From assembly GCA_013001805.1 (NCBI GenBank), contig JABDLW010000857.1, positions 1-7,201 of the forward strand: a stretch of 7,201 nt of DNA, in the 5' to 3' direction. Below the pieces are notes generated by a model. It was not told the DNA's origin, made no database searches, and saw only the letters and a program-made list of their open reading frames with translations. Of this stretch, positions 1-6,232 are shown piece after piece (position 1 is the first letter of the stretch; each line of letters opens with the position of its first letter). Position numbers and translations under genes: made by a program. This DNA comes from Saprospiraceae bacterium (GTDB lineage Bacteria > Bacteroidota > Bacteroidia > Chitinophagales > Saprospiraceae).

Positions 1-449
1 ACCGTGTCATTGGCATGCATTTTATGAACCCGGTGCCCATAATGCAACTCATCGAAGTCATAAAAGCATATCAAACGAGTGATAAGGTAGTTGCTGCTAT
101 ACTGGATGTGGGAAAAGCACTAGATAAAATACCCATACAAGTCAATGATTATCCTGGTTTTATCGCCAATCGGATCCTGATGCCTATGATCAATGAGGCT
201 ATTTCCAGCTTACACGAAGGGGTAGCCTCAGTGGAGGCAATCGATCAAATTATGAAGCTGGGCATGGCACATCCTATGGGTCCCCTCGAACTGGCTGATT
301 TCATTGGCCTGGATGTATGCCATTCCATCTTAAATGTTATGCATCAAGGATTTGGAAATCCCAAATATGCACCTTCTCCCCTGCTAACTAATATGGTACT
401 GGCTGGTCATCTGGGAAGGAAGACGGGTAAAGGGTTTTACAATTACTAA
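1..449 (+). CDS. hbd: 3-hydroxybutyryl-CoA dehydrogenase, C-terminal part (5' truncated by window edge)
   Basis: This is the last ~149 codons of a 3-hydroxyacyl-CoA dehydrogenase of the short, single-function type. Bases 1-2 belong to the preceding codon, and an in-frame Met codon at base 15 is internal. These enzymes oxidise (S)-3-hydroxybutyryl-CoA to acetoacetyl-CoA with NAD(P)+, or run the reverse, in cytoplasmic beta-oxidation and butanoate metabolism. The visible sequence opens with [12 protein letters not shown], which holds the conserved HFxNP element with the catalytic His (codon 18-20). The C-terminal 3HCDH domain follows, with the GFIANRIL segment, the [18 protein letters not shown] helix pair that contributes to dimerisation and substrate binding, and the typical KTGKGFYNY ending before TAA. 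The Rossmann NAD-binding half lies outside the window. Family members run about 280-295 residues, so roughly half is present. It converges on the histidine kinase gene with only 29 bases between their stops. Family is confident. The exact substrate chain length and the choice between hbd, paaH or fadB2-like naming are not. Confidence 0.93.
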   Translation, partial: RVIGMHFMNPVPIMQLIEVIKAYQTSDKVVAAILDVGKALDKIPIQVNDYPGFIANRILMPMINEAISSLHEGVASVEAIDQIMKLGMAHPMGPLELADFIGLDVCHSILNVMHQGFGNPKYAPSPLLTNMVLAGHLGRKTGKGFYNY

Positions 450-478
450 GAAGTCACAACCCAATACAAGATCTCGAC

Positions 479-1525
479 CTAAGCTTTGGCTAGAGTAAAA
501 CCAAAGGTGGAGCCCAAATTTTTGGAACTCCTTACGTTAATGGTTTGGTTATGTGCCTCGACGATGTGCTTCACGATGGAAAGTCCTAGTCCAGATCCAC
601 CCGCATCACGTGATCGACTTTTGTCCACCCGGTAAAAACGGTCGAATACATGCTTTAAATGCTCTTGATCAATACCCAGGCCATTGTCTGCCACCTCGAC
701 CAGAATATATTTATCCATATCGTAAAAGCTGACTTTAGTGAATCCCCCTTCGCGACCGTACTTGATGGAATTGAGCACCAGATTGTCTAGCACCTGTCGG
801 ATATAGTCCTTATCGGCCTTGACTTGAAATTGCTGAGAGGCACCCTCCTTGTACACCAGTTCGACATTTTTACGTTGTGCGGTCAGTTCATGGGTCTCAA
901 AAACCTCATCTACCAATTCTTTAATATTAAATTTCCGGATATCCAAAACCAAGTTGCCTGATTCCAATTTAGAGATCGTCTCAAGATCATCGACGATGGT
1001 AATCAGTCTTTCAACATTTTTAGCCGATCGGTCCAGATATTTCAGGTTAACTTTATTGTCATCTATACCACCATCGATCAAGGTATGAATATAGCCCTGA
1101 ATATTAAAAATCGGTGTTTTCAATTCATGAGAGACATTACCTAAAAATTCCCGGCGATAATTTTCAAGCGTCTTTAACTGATCAATTTCTACCTGACGGT
1201 CATGTGCCCACGAGGCTACTTCTTTTTCGACATCTTCAATAATCTGATCATCGCTGTCAATACTCTTCTGTTTCAGTCGCGGGTCAAGCTTCAGACTATG
1301 TATTGTTTTATAGATCAATTTAATTTTGCGAAAAATATATTTTTTCAGGAAAAATAAATTGACAAAATAGGATGACAATACCACTATAAAAATCAGTGCC
1401 AGAAAATGAACAAAACCTGGAGATGGTATGATAAATCTCAGAAGAATCGATAGCAGTAAAACGAAAAACCCAATGACTGATGCCGAGTAAATGGCAATCT
1501 GCCTTGGAGTGAGATTTTTAAACAT
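479..1525 (-). CDS. Two-TM sensor histidine kinase, PhoR-like architecture
   Basis: A 348-residue membrane histidine kinase that autophosphorylates on His and should pass the phosphate to the response regulator encoded just upstream. Two hydrophobic helices (about residues 11-32 and 38-60) are joined by a loop of only a few residues, so there is no real periplasmic sensor domain. A basic linker and a charged, coiled-coil-like segment (about 62-122) lead to the HisKA domain, where the H-box is NVSHELKTP with phospho-acceptor His133. The HATPase_c domain carries the N-box around Asn248 and Asn252, the G1 box DNGLGI (280-285), the F-box FDRFYRVD (294-301) and the G2 box GSGLGLSIVK (310-319). All expected catalytic motifs are intact. 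The ATG overlaps the regulator's stop by one base (TAATG), implying coupled translation; it is the last gene of the operon. The linker and H-box region resemble a kinase type common in Bacteroidota whose signal I do not know. With so short a loop, sensing through the membrane or through a partner is plausible, but that is inference. Confidence 0.95.
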   Translation of the reverse strand: MFKNLTPRQIAIYSASVIGFFVLLLSILLRFIIPSPGFVHFLALIFIVVLSSYFVNLFFLKKYIFRKIKLIYKTIHSLKLDPRLKQKSIDSDDQIIEDVEKEVASWAHDRQVEIDQLKTLENYRREFLGNVSHELKTPIFNIQGYIHTLIDGGIDDNKVNLKYLDRSAKNVERLITIVDDLETISKLESGNLVLDIRKFNIKELVDEVFETHELTAQRKNVELVYKEGASQQFQVKADKDYIRQVLDNLVLNSIKYGREGGFTKVSFYDMDKYILVEVADNGLGIDQEHLKHVFDRFYRVDKSRSRDAGGSGLGLSIVKHIVEAHNQTINVRSSKNLGSTFGFTLAKA

Positions 1526-2226
1526 TAGTATTCGATTTTATAACCGACTCCTTTAATTGTCTTGATATATTTATCGCCTATTTTTTCGCGAATCCGACGT
1601 ATGTGCACGTCTATAGTACGCTCGCCGACAATAATCTCGGAATCCCATATTTTACGGAAGATTTCTGTCCGGCTAAAGACTTTTCCCGGCGCCGAAATAA
1701 GCAGCTCCAGAATTTGAAATTCTTTCTTGGCAAATTCGATTGGTTTGCCATCCAACGTCACAGAAAATTTAACCCGGTCCAGCACCAGACCTCCCAGTTC
1801 AAGAACGTGAGCTTCGATCCCTGATGTTCTTTTACTGCGGCGCAACAGGGCTCTCAATCTGCTGCGGAGTACATTAGGCCGGATTGGTTTAACGATAAAA
1901 TCATCACCGCCATGATCCAGGGCAGCGATTTGAGTGTAGTCTTCTCCACGAGCAGTCAGAAAAGCGATCAATGTATCATTGAATTCTTCGCGTTGCCGCA
2001 ATTGACGGCATAGTTCGATTCCATCCAAATCTGGCATCATAACATCAAGTAAAATGATGTCGGGTCTAAAACTTCGAGCAACTTGGAGGCCTTGTTTACC
2101 ATTCTCAGCGGTTTGAACCTGGTAACCATCTTTGCTAAGATTATAGCTAATAAAATCGAGCACATCGATTTCATCGTCTATAACCAACACTTTAATTTCC
2201 TCCTGATCTACCATTGTTGAATACAT
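1525..2226 (-). CDS. OmpR/PhoB-family response regulator transcription factor
   Basis: A 233-residue two-domain DNA-binding response regulator, the likely partner of the adjacent kinase. The receiver domain (about residues 11-130) has the acidic pocket Asp17/Asp18, phospho-acceptor Asp61 in LLDVMMPDLDG, Thr91 in FLTARG and Lys113 in FIVKPIRP, so all phosphotransfer residues are present. The C-terminal winged-helix domain (about 142-233) shows the usual recognition-helix region around GERTIDVHIRRIREKIG and the closing hairpin IKTIKGVGYKIEY. The chosen ATG overlaps the lipoprotein stop as TAATG. A second Met at residue 5 (codon 2212-2214) could also serve and would leave the domain intact, but the overlap favours the first. 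It is third in the operon. The architecture fits PhoB, but nothing in the window shows a phosphate regulon, so no gene symbol is given. Target promoters are unknown; autoregulation of the operon is common for such pairs but not visible here. Confidence 0.96.
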   Translation of the reverse strand: MYSTMVDQEEIKVLVIDDEIDVLDFISYNLSKDGYQVQTAENGKQGLQVARSFRPDIILLDVMMPDLDGIELCRQLRQREEFNDTLIAFLTARGEDYTQIAALDHGGDDFIVKPIRPNVLRSRLRALLRRSKRTSGIEAHVLELGGLVLDRVKFSVTLDGKPIEFAKKEFQILELLISAPGKVFSRTEIFRKIWDSEIIVGERTIDVHIRRIREKIGDKYIKTIKGVGYKIEY

Positions 2227-2585
2227 TAGGGATCATTTTCTTCACCCGAAAGTTTTTCTTCAAGGTAATCAAGACGATCAAGCATAGCTTGAAAAATCGT
2301 ATCCATGCGCCCAGGTTCTTGATACATCCATTGGATATTGGCCTCTAATATCTCCTCACTTACCTGATATTTATCCAGGATCTGCTGACTGTATACTTTG
2401 CCAATGCTGTCTTTAACCACACCATAAGTCTGATTAAAGGCTGAGTTTAATATATAACTATCGGTCAAAATATTTACCAGAATGGAGTCGGTCAGCTTAA
2501 CCTCCGGTGCCTCCATTCTGTTCTTCTGGCAAGAAAGGCATATTAGCAACATCAAAAAGCCGAAATGACGGATACTCTTTATCAA
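2226..2585 (-). CDS. DUF4296-type small lipoprotein
   Basis: A 119-residue predicted lipoprotein. The N-terminus is a lipoprotein signal: basic start (MIKSIRH), hydrophobic core (FGFLMLLICL) and a Cys at residue 19 after CLS, followed by QKN, so the mature protein would begin at Cys19. The mature part is helical and charged. It has the layout I associate with DUF4296 lipoproteins of Bacteroidota: a segment near KLTDSILVNILTDSYILNSA, a middle with a KYQVSEEILEANIQWMYQEP stretch, and a C-terminal helix likely to form a coil. Function is unknown. The start codon is TTG (bases 2585-2583), overlapping the sixA-like stop as TTGA. The next Met is residue 12, inside the hydrophobic core, and would destroy the signal peptide, which supports TTG. 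A GGGA lies 5 bases upstream of it. Its place between a phosphatase and a kinase/regulator pair suggests an accessory envelope role in that pathway, but this is inference. The DUF4296 assignment is from pattern memory, not a search. Confidence 0.8.
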   Translation of the reverse strand: MIKSIRHFGFLMLLICLSCQKNRMEAPEVKLTDSILVNILTDSYILNSAFNQTYGVVKDSIGKVYSQQILDKYQVSEEILEANIQWMYQEPGRMDTIFQAMLDRLDYLEEKLSGEENDP

Positions 2586-3082
2586 AACAATCCCAACATT
2601 TTTGGATATAAAAATTCCACCAACTTACCGGGTTTACTGTCTGATCCCGACCATTTCTCCACATCAAAATGAATGATAGCCAGGCCACATGTAGGGATAT
2701 TATCGACATATCCATCGGTGTACCGGTTCAAAAAATCTGTCATTCCCGGGTTATGGCCAAAAACAGCAACTTCATCTATGGTATCATCCGTCTCCTTTAT
2801 CACATGCATGATTTGATGTGCCGAGGCATGGTATAATCTTGCGTCTCTATTTAACTTTTCCTTAGTCAAGCCAAGGTCTTTAGCAAAAACTTTGGCTGTG
2901 GTATAAGCCCGCTTTGCCGGACTGCTAACCAGCCAGGCAAGTTCCGGTGCCTTCCGCGTTAGTACTCCTGCCATTACAGGCGCATCTCTTTTACCCCGGC
3001 TGTTGAGTGGCCGTTTCTCATCTGGCAAAGTATAGTCATCCCAGCTAGACTTTGCATGCCTAACAAGATAGAGCTTTTTCAT
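2582..3082 (-). CDS. sixA: SixA-like phosphohistidine phosphatase (histidine phosphatase superfamily)
   Basis: A 166-residue cytoplasmic histidine phosphatase of the small branch-2-like SixA type; E. coli SixA is about 161 residues, so length fits. The N-terminal signature is LYLVRHAKSSW, with the nucleophilic His9 next to Arg8. SSPAKRAYTTA (53-63) supplies the second conserved Arg (Arg58), and VFGHNPGMTDF (107-117) supplies the second catalytic His (His110). These are the phosphate-pocket residues of the superfamily. The segment PDEKRPLNSRGKRDA (20-34) is typical of SixA homologues. E. coli SixA removes phosphate from phosphohistidine proteins (ArcB HPt domain, PTS-Ntr). Here the gene is first of a four-gene operon that also encodes a histidine kinase and regulator, so a phosphohistidine substrate in that pathway is attractive, but no HPt domain is encoded in the window. 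Its ATG has an AGGA directly abutting it, too close to be a normal ribosome site. The family is firm; the substrate is unknown and the symbol is by homology only. Confidence 0.88.
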   Translation of the reverse strand: MKKLYLVRHAKSSWDDYTLPDEKRPLNSRGKRDAPVMAGVLTRKAPELAWLVSSPAKRAYTTAKVFAKDLGLTKEKLNRDARLYHASAHQIMHVIKETDDTIDEVAVFGHNPGMTDFLNRYTDGYVDNIPTCGLAIIHFDVEKWSGSDSKPGKLVEFLYPKMLGLF

Positions 3083-3187
3083 TCCTGATAAAGGTACAAA
3101 TGTCTTGAAGAAGATTTGAATTCAGTCATATAATTCAGGTGTCCTCGCAAAGAGTTTATCTGTTTATGATATTTTACGATATTTAAG
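3083..3187. promoter_or_regulatory. Divergent intergenic region, expected promoters for sixA-like operon and PSD1-family gene
   Basis: About 105 AT-rich bases separate the minus-strand operon from the plus-strand cytochrome-like gene, so both promoters should lie here or just inside the plus-strand 5' end. I could not find a convincing Bacteroidota-type promoter (TTTG about 19 bases ahead of TAnnTTTG) on either strand. The best -7-like match on the minus strand is GACATTTG (bases 3104-3097), one base off, with no partner element at the right distance. A direct repeat GATATTT occurs at 3168-3174 and 3178-3184, one helical turn apart. The regulatory role is inferred from gene layout, not from a recognised site. 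Confidence 0.4.
3168..3184 (+). repeat. Direct repeat GATATTT x2, 10-base period
   Basis: Two exact copies of GATATTT (3168-3174 and 3178-3184) are spaced by TAC, putting them on the same face of the helix just upstream of the earliest start of the PSD1-family gene. Direct half-sites with 10-11 base spacing are typical of OmpR-family regulators, but the copies are short and AT-rich and may be chance. Confidence 0.25.
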
Positions 3188-6100
3188 TTGCGTATGAATG
3201 TGGCCGAATTTACAACGTTAAGATCACTTGTGCTTCCGGCAGCGGGGCAACGTTTCCTAAAATATCTGACACCTTTGCTGGCCGTGATCAGATATCTAAG
3301 AAATGCCGCAATAGGTATTTGCATTCTACTGGGTACGTTTGCTTGTATGGAAACAGAAAATGCTGAAAGTGGGCCATTACCGGATGTTGTAGATTTTAAT
3401 TTGCACGTCAGGCCGATCTTAAGTAACAACTGCTTTGTCTGCCACGGCCCCGACATCAGCAGCAGAAAGGCAGGCTTACGCCTGGATCTGGAGGAAACGG
3501 CCAAGTCTAATGGTGAATCGGGAAAACAAGCTATAGTTGCCGGAAACTCTCGCAGTAGTGAGCTTTTCAGGAGAATTACAGCATCGGATCCTGAGGTCAG
3601 GATGCCACCAACCGAATCAAACCGTGAACTCACAGCTTATCAGAAGGCAGTTATTGGCCGGTGGATAGATCAAGGGGCTGAGTGGAAACCTCACTGGGCA
3701 TTCATTGATCCCATTGATCAACAACAGAATACTGCAATAAATCCCATCGATGGTTTTATCCAGCAGAATCTTGCCCATCATCAACTGACTGCAGCGCAAC
3801 CGGCTACTTCCCAGGTGTTGGCAAGGAGATTATCCTACCTTTTGACAGGTCTACCACCAGATCAGCCTTCGCTAGATCTTGACCTTACCCGGGATGACGA
3901 TTATGAAAGTTATGTAGATAGTCTGCTAAACTCCCCGCACTATGGCGAACGGTGGGCAAGACATTGGATGGATTTGATGCGATACGCAGAAGGTCGTGGC
4001 CATGAATTTGATTATCCGGTGATTGGAGCATGGCACTATCGCGATTATCTTATCCGCGCCTTTAATCAGGATGTACCCTACGATCAATTAGTAAAGGAGC
4101 ACCTCGCAGGTGATCTGCTGGAGTATCCCAGATTAGATAAAAATGGTAAGTATAACGAGTCGATTTTAGGTACGATTTCACTGAATCTGGGAGAAGGAAA
4201 GCACAGTCCGGTCGACACCAAGGAGGAGGAAAAAATCCGGATTGACAATATGATCGATGTCACATCTAAGAGCTTCCTGGGGCTGACTGTGGCTTGTGCC
4301 CGTTGTCATGATCATAAGTTTGACGCCATACCAACCACTGACTACTATGCGATGTATGGGATGTTTGAAAGTACCCGGACACATTTGATCCCTCCTTACA
4401 CTCCCATAGCTAGAGAATTGGCCATAGATAGTTTGGTACAGCTTAAGAAAAAATTAAAGAACTATGTATCGAGCCTGGCACCTTCCCCAACAAACGAGGC
4501 GGAATTGATTGCAAAAAAGGATCATATAACCACACGAGCGAACAACGTCAAGTTCCTGGGTGATTTTCGGGGCAGTAATTTTGGTGAATGGCAATCCGAT
4601 GGATTAGCTTTTGGTAACCAAACTACCCTGGGGGATGCCGCGATTGACTGGGCCGCAACTAAGGGCTCTTTGGTGCAGGAAGGAGTGGCAAGTAGCCGGA
4701 GATTTGCTCAAGGACTCAGTGGTGCACTGAGATCGCCGACTTTTATTATTGATCACGATTATCTTATATTTCGTGCTGCCGGCAATGAATCCAGCATTCG
4801 TGTCGTGCTGGATAATCTGCAATTAATTCAAAATCCCATCCACGGTGAGCTTTCTCAAAAAATAAATGATCCCATTCAACGTGACTACACCGCTTATGTC
4901 GGGATGTGGAAAGGCAGTAAGGCCTACATTGAGATCATGCCTGGAGAATATTATTCCAAGGACGGAAAAGGACATCACTTCCGAATGGATCCGGAAGCCT
5001 GGATTGAGGCCAGTTACGTGCTGGCCCTGGATACGGTAACCGGACAAAGTGCAGAAGAATTAATCAACGGAGGGCCATCTGACACGCCAAAAACCAGAGA
5101 AGTAAGTGTTAACCTTGATCGCCAGATCCTACAAGAGTACCAGGAGGAATATGGCCGCTTTAGCTCGTGGTCTCCGGATACAGTATTTGCAGCCGCAGTA
5201 ACCGATGCCGGAATCATAGAAAGTCCGGTTTTTATCCGGGGTGACCACAAGAATTTAAGCAAGGAAAAAGTGCCACACCGTTTTCTTTCCGTTTTGAGTG
5301 AGTTGGATTCAAAATTCGAAGAAGTCCAGGGAAGTAGAATGGCCTTTGCTTTGGCCATAGTTGACAAAGACAATCCTTTGACCGCCAGAGTAATGGTCAA
5401 TCGGATTTGGCATCATTTATTCGGTAGAGGCCTGGTAGCTACGGTAGACAATTTCGGCCTACAGGGTGAATTACCCACTAATTTGGCCTTACTGGATCAC
5501 CTCGCCATCAAATTCATGGATTTTAATTGGTCAATTAAAAAAATGATCAAGTATATAGTCAGCTCAGCCACTTTCAAGCAAAGTACCGGGATGATAGAAT
5601 CAAATTTGCAAATAGATCCTGACAATACACTCCTGCATTGCTATCCAGTGAGGAGATTGGAGGCCGAAGCCATCAGAGATGCCATACTAGCTACGAGCGG
5701 AAGGCTGGACTTATCCATGTACGGTCCTTCTATCCCTCTGTATTTGACCGATTTTTTGGGTGGTCGGGGAAGACCAGCAGCATCAGGGCCTCTGGATGGA
5801 GAAGGTAGGAGAAGTATTTACCAGGCGGTATGGCGTAATTTTCTACCACCTTTTATGCTCACCTTTGACATGCCCATACCTTTTAGCACATTTGGAGATC
5901 GGATGGAAACTAATGTGCCAGCCCAATCACTTACTCTCTTAAATGACCCATTTGTCCAAGAACAAGCAAAAGTCTGGGCTACCGTCTTATGTGCAAAATA
6001 TCCGGACACGAAGTCACGCCTGGAAGCTGCATATCTCACCGCATTTGGACGAAGACCTTCCCAAGAGGAAAGCGACAATAGTTTGATATTTCTCAAAAAC

Positions 6101-6208
6101 CAGAGAGAAAATTACCAGTTGGAAAATTCCGAAGAAACGACGATCCTGGTGTGGACCGATTACTGTCACTCACTATTTAATACGAAAGAGTTTATTTATT
6201 TAATTTAG
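3188..6208 (+). CDS. PSCyt1-DUF1549-DUF1553 (PSD1 family) exported cytochrome-like protein
   Basis: A protein of up to 1006 residues with the planctomycete-cytochrome architecture. Residues ~33-53 form a hydrophobic signal ending in LLGTFAC, so Cys53 may be lipidated. PSCyt1 (~73-166) has one CxxCH heme-c site, CFVCH (82-86), and a possible axial Met139 in VRMPP. DUF1549/PSCyt2 (~184-395) contains HYGERWARHWMDLMRYAE and a second CxxCH (370-374) in ACARCHDHKFD. A central region (~454-690) begins FLGDFRGSNFGEWQSDGLAFG and looks beta-rich, as in lectin-like inserts. DUF1553 (~718-1000) shows NPLTARVMVNRIWHHLFGRG, RRLEAEAIRDA, GPLDGEGRRSIY and NVPAQSLTLLNDPFV. The 1006-residue version uses TTG; ATG at 3194 (residue 3) is equally possible, and GTG at 3284 gives a tidier 21-residue lipoprotein signal. 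DUF1501 follows 24 bases downstream, so the two are probably cotranscribed. To my knowledge the reaction is not established; envelope redox or polysaccharide-related roles are guesses. Heme attachment is inferred from motifs. Confidence 0.93.
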   Translation: MRMNVAEFTTLRSLVLPAAGQRFLKYLTPLLAVIRYLRNAAIGICILLGTFACMETENAESGPLPDVVDFNLHVRPILSNNCFVCHGPDISSRKAGLRLDLEETAKSNGESGKQAIVAGNSRSSELFRRITASDPEVRMPPTESNRELTAYQKAVIGRWIDQGAEWKPHWAFIDPIDQQQNTAINPIDGFIQQNLAHHQLTAAQPATSQVLARRLSYLLTGLPPDQPSLDLDLTRDDDYESYVDSLLNSPHYGERWARHWMDLMRYAEGRGHEFDYPVIGAWHYRDYLIRAFNQDVPYDQLVKEHLAGDLLEYPRLDKNGKYNESILGTISLNLGEGKHSPVDTKEEEKIRIDNMIDVTSKSFLGLTVACARCHDHKFDAIPTTDYYAMYGMFESTRTHLIPPYTPIARELAIDSLVQLKKKLKNYVSSLAPSPTNEAELIAKKDHITTRANNVKFLGDFRGSNFGEWQSDGLAFGNQTTLGDAAIDWAATKGSLVQEGVASSRRFAQGLSGALRSPTFIIDHDYLIFRAAGNESSIRVVLDNLQLIQNPIHGELSQKINDPIQRDYTAYVGMWKGSKAYIEIMPGEYYSKDGKGHHFRMDPEAWIEASYVLALDTVTGQSAEELINGGPSDTPKTREVSVNLDRQILQEYQEEYGRFSSWSPDTVFAAAVTDAGIIESPVFIRGDHKNLSKEKVPHRFLSVLSELDSKFEEVQGSRMAFALAIVDKDNPLTARVMVNRIWHHLFGRGLVATVDNFGLQGELPTNLALLDHLAIKFMDFNWSIKKMIKYIVSSATFKQSTGMIESNLQIDPDNTLLHCYPVRRLEAEAIRDAILATSGRLDLSMYGPSIPLYLTDFLGGRGRPAASGPLDGEGRRSIYQAVWRNFLPPFMLTFDMPIPFSTFGDRMETNVPAQSLTLLNDPFVQEQAKVWATVLCAKYPDTKSRLEAAYLTAFGRRPSQEESDNSLIFLKNQRENYQLENSEETTILVWTDYCHSLFNTKEFIYLI

Positions 6209-6213
6209 TATTG

Positions 6214-6225
6214 GATTATATAATC
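6214..6225. repeat. 12-base perfect palindrome between the PSD1-family and DUF1501 genes
   Basis: GATTATATAATC reads the same on both strands and sits in the 24-base gap between the two plus-strand genes. It has no loop, is almost entirely A/T and has no T-run after it, so it is not a convincing terminator. It could be a chance AT-rich palindrome or a protein-binding site. Confidence 0.3.
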
Positions 6226-6232
6226 TCGAGAC

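Noticed and set aside
450..478. Possible bidirectional terminator between the convergent dehydrogenase and kinase genes
   Set aside because: I see no inverted repeat or T-run in these 29 bases.
849..1088. Plus-strand open frame of 79 codons antisense to the histidine kinase
   Set aside because: It overlaps the intact HisKA and ATP-binding coding region; its composition is low-complexity Ser/Thr/Leu and it shows no domain.
3105..3134. E. coli-style promoter TTGAAG-18-TATAAT on the plus strand
   Set aside because: The match is fair for sigma-70 of E. coli, but the window looks like Bacteroidota, whose main sigma factor prefers TTTG and TAnnTTTG elements, and such AT-rich matches arise by chance.
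3079..3633. Minus-strand open frame of 184 codons covering the intergenic region and the PSCyt1 coding region
   Set aside because: It lies antisense to a clear PSCyt1 domain with CxxCH, has no recognisable motif, and is rich in Ser/Arg as expected of a shadow frame.
5014..5400. Minus-strand open frame of 128 codons antisense to the PSD1-family gene
   Set aside because: No motif or plausible start context, and the plus-strand frame is fully conserved in family motifs here.
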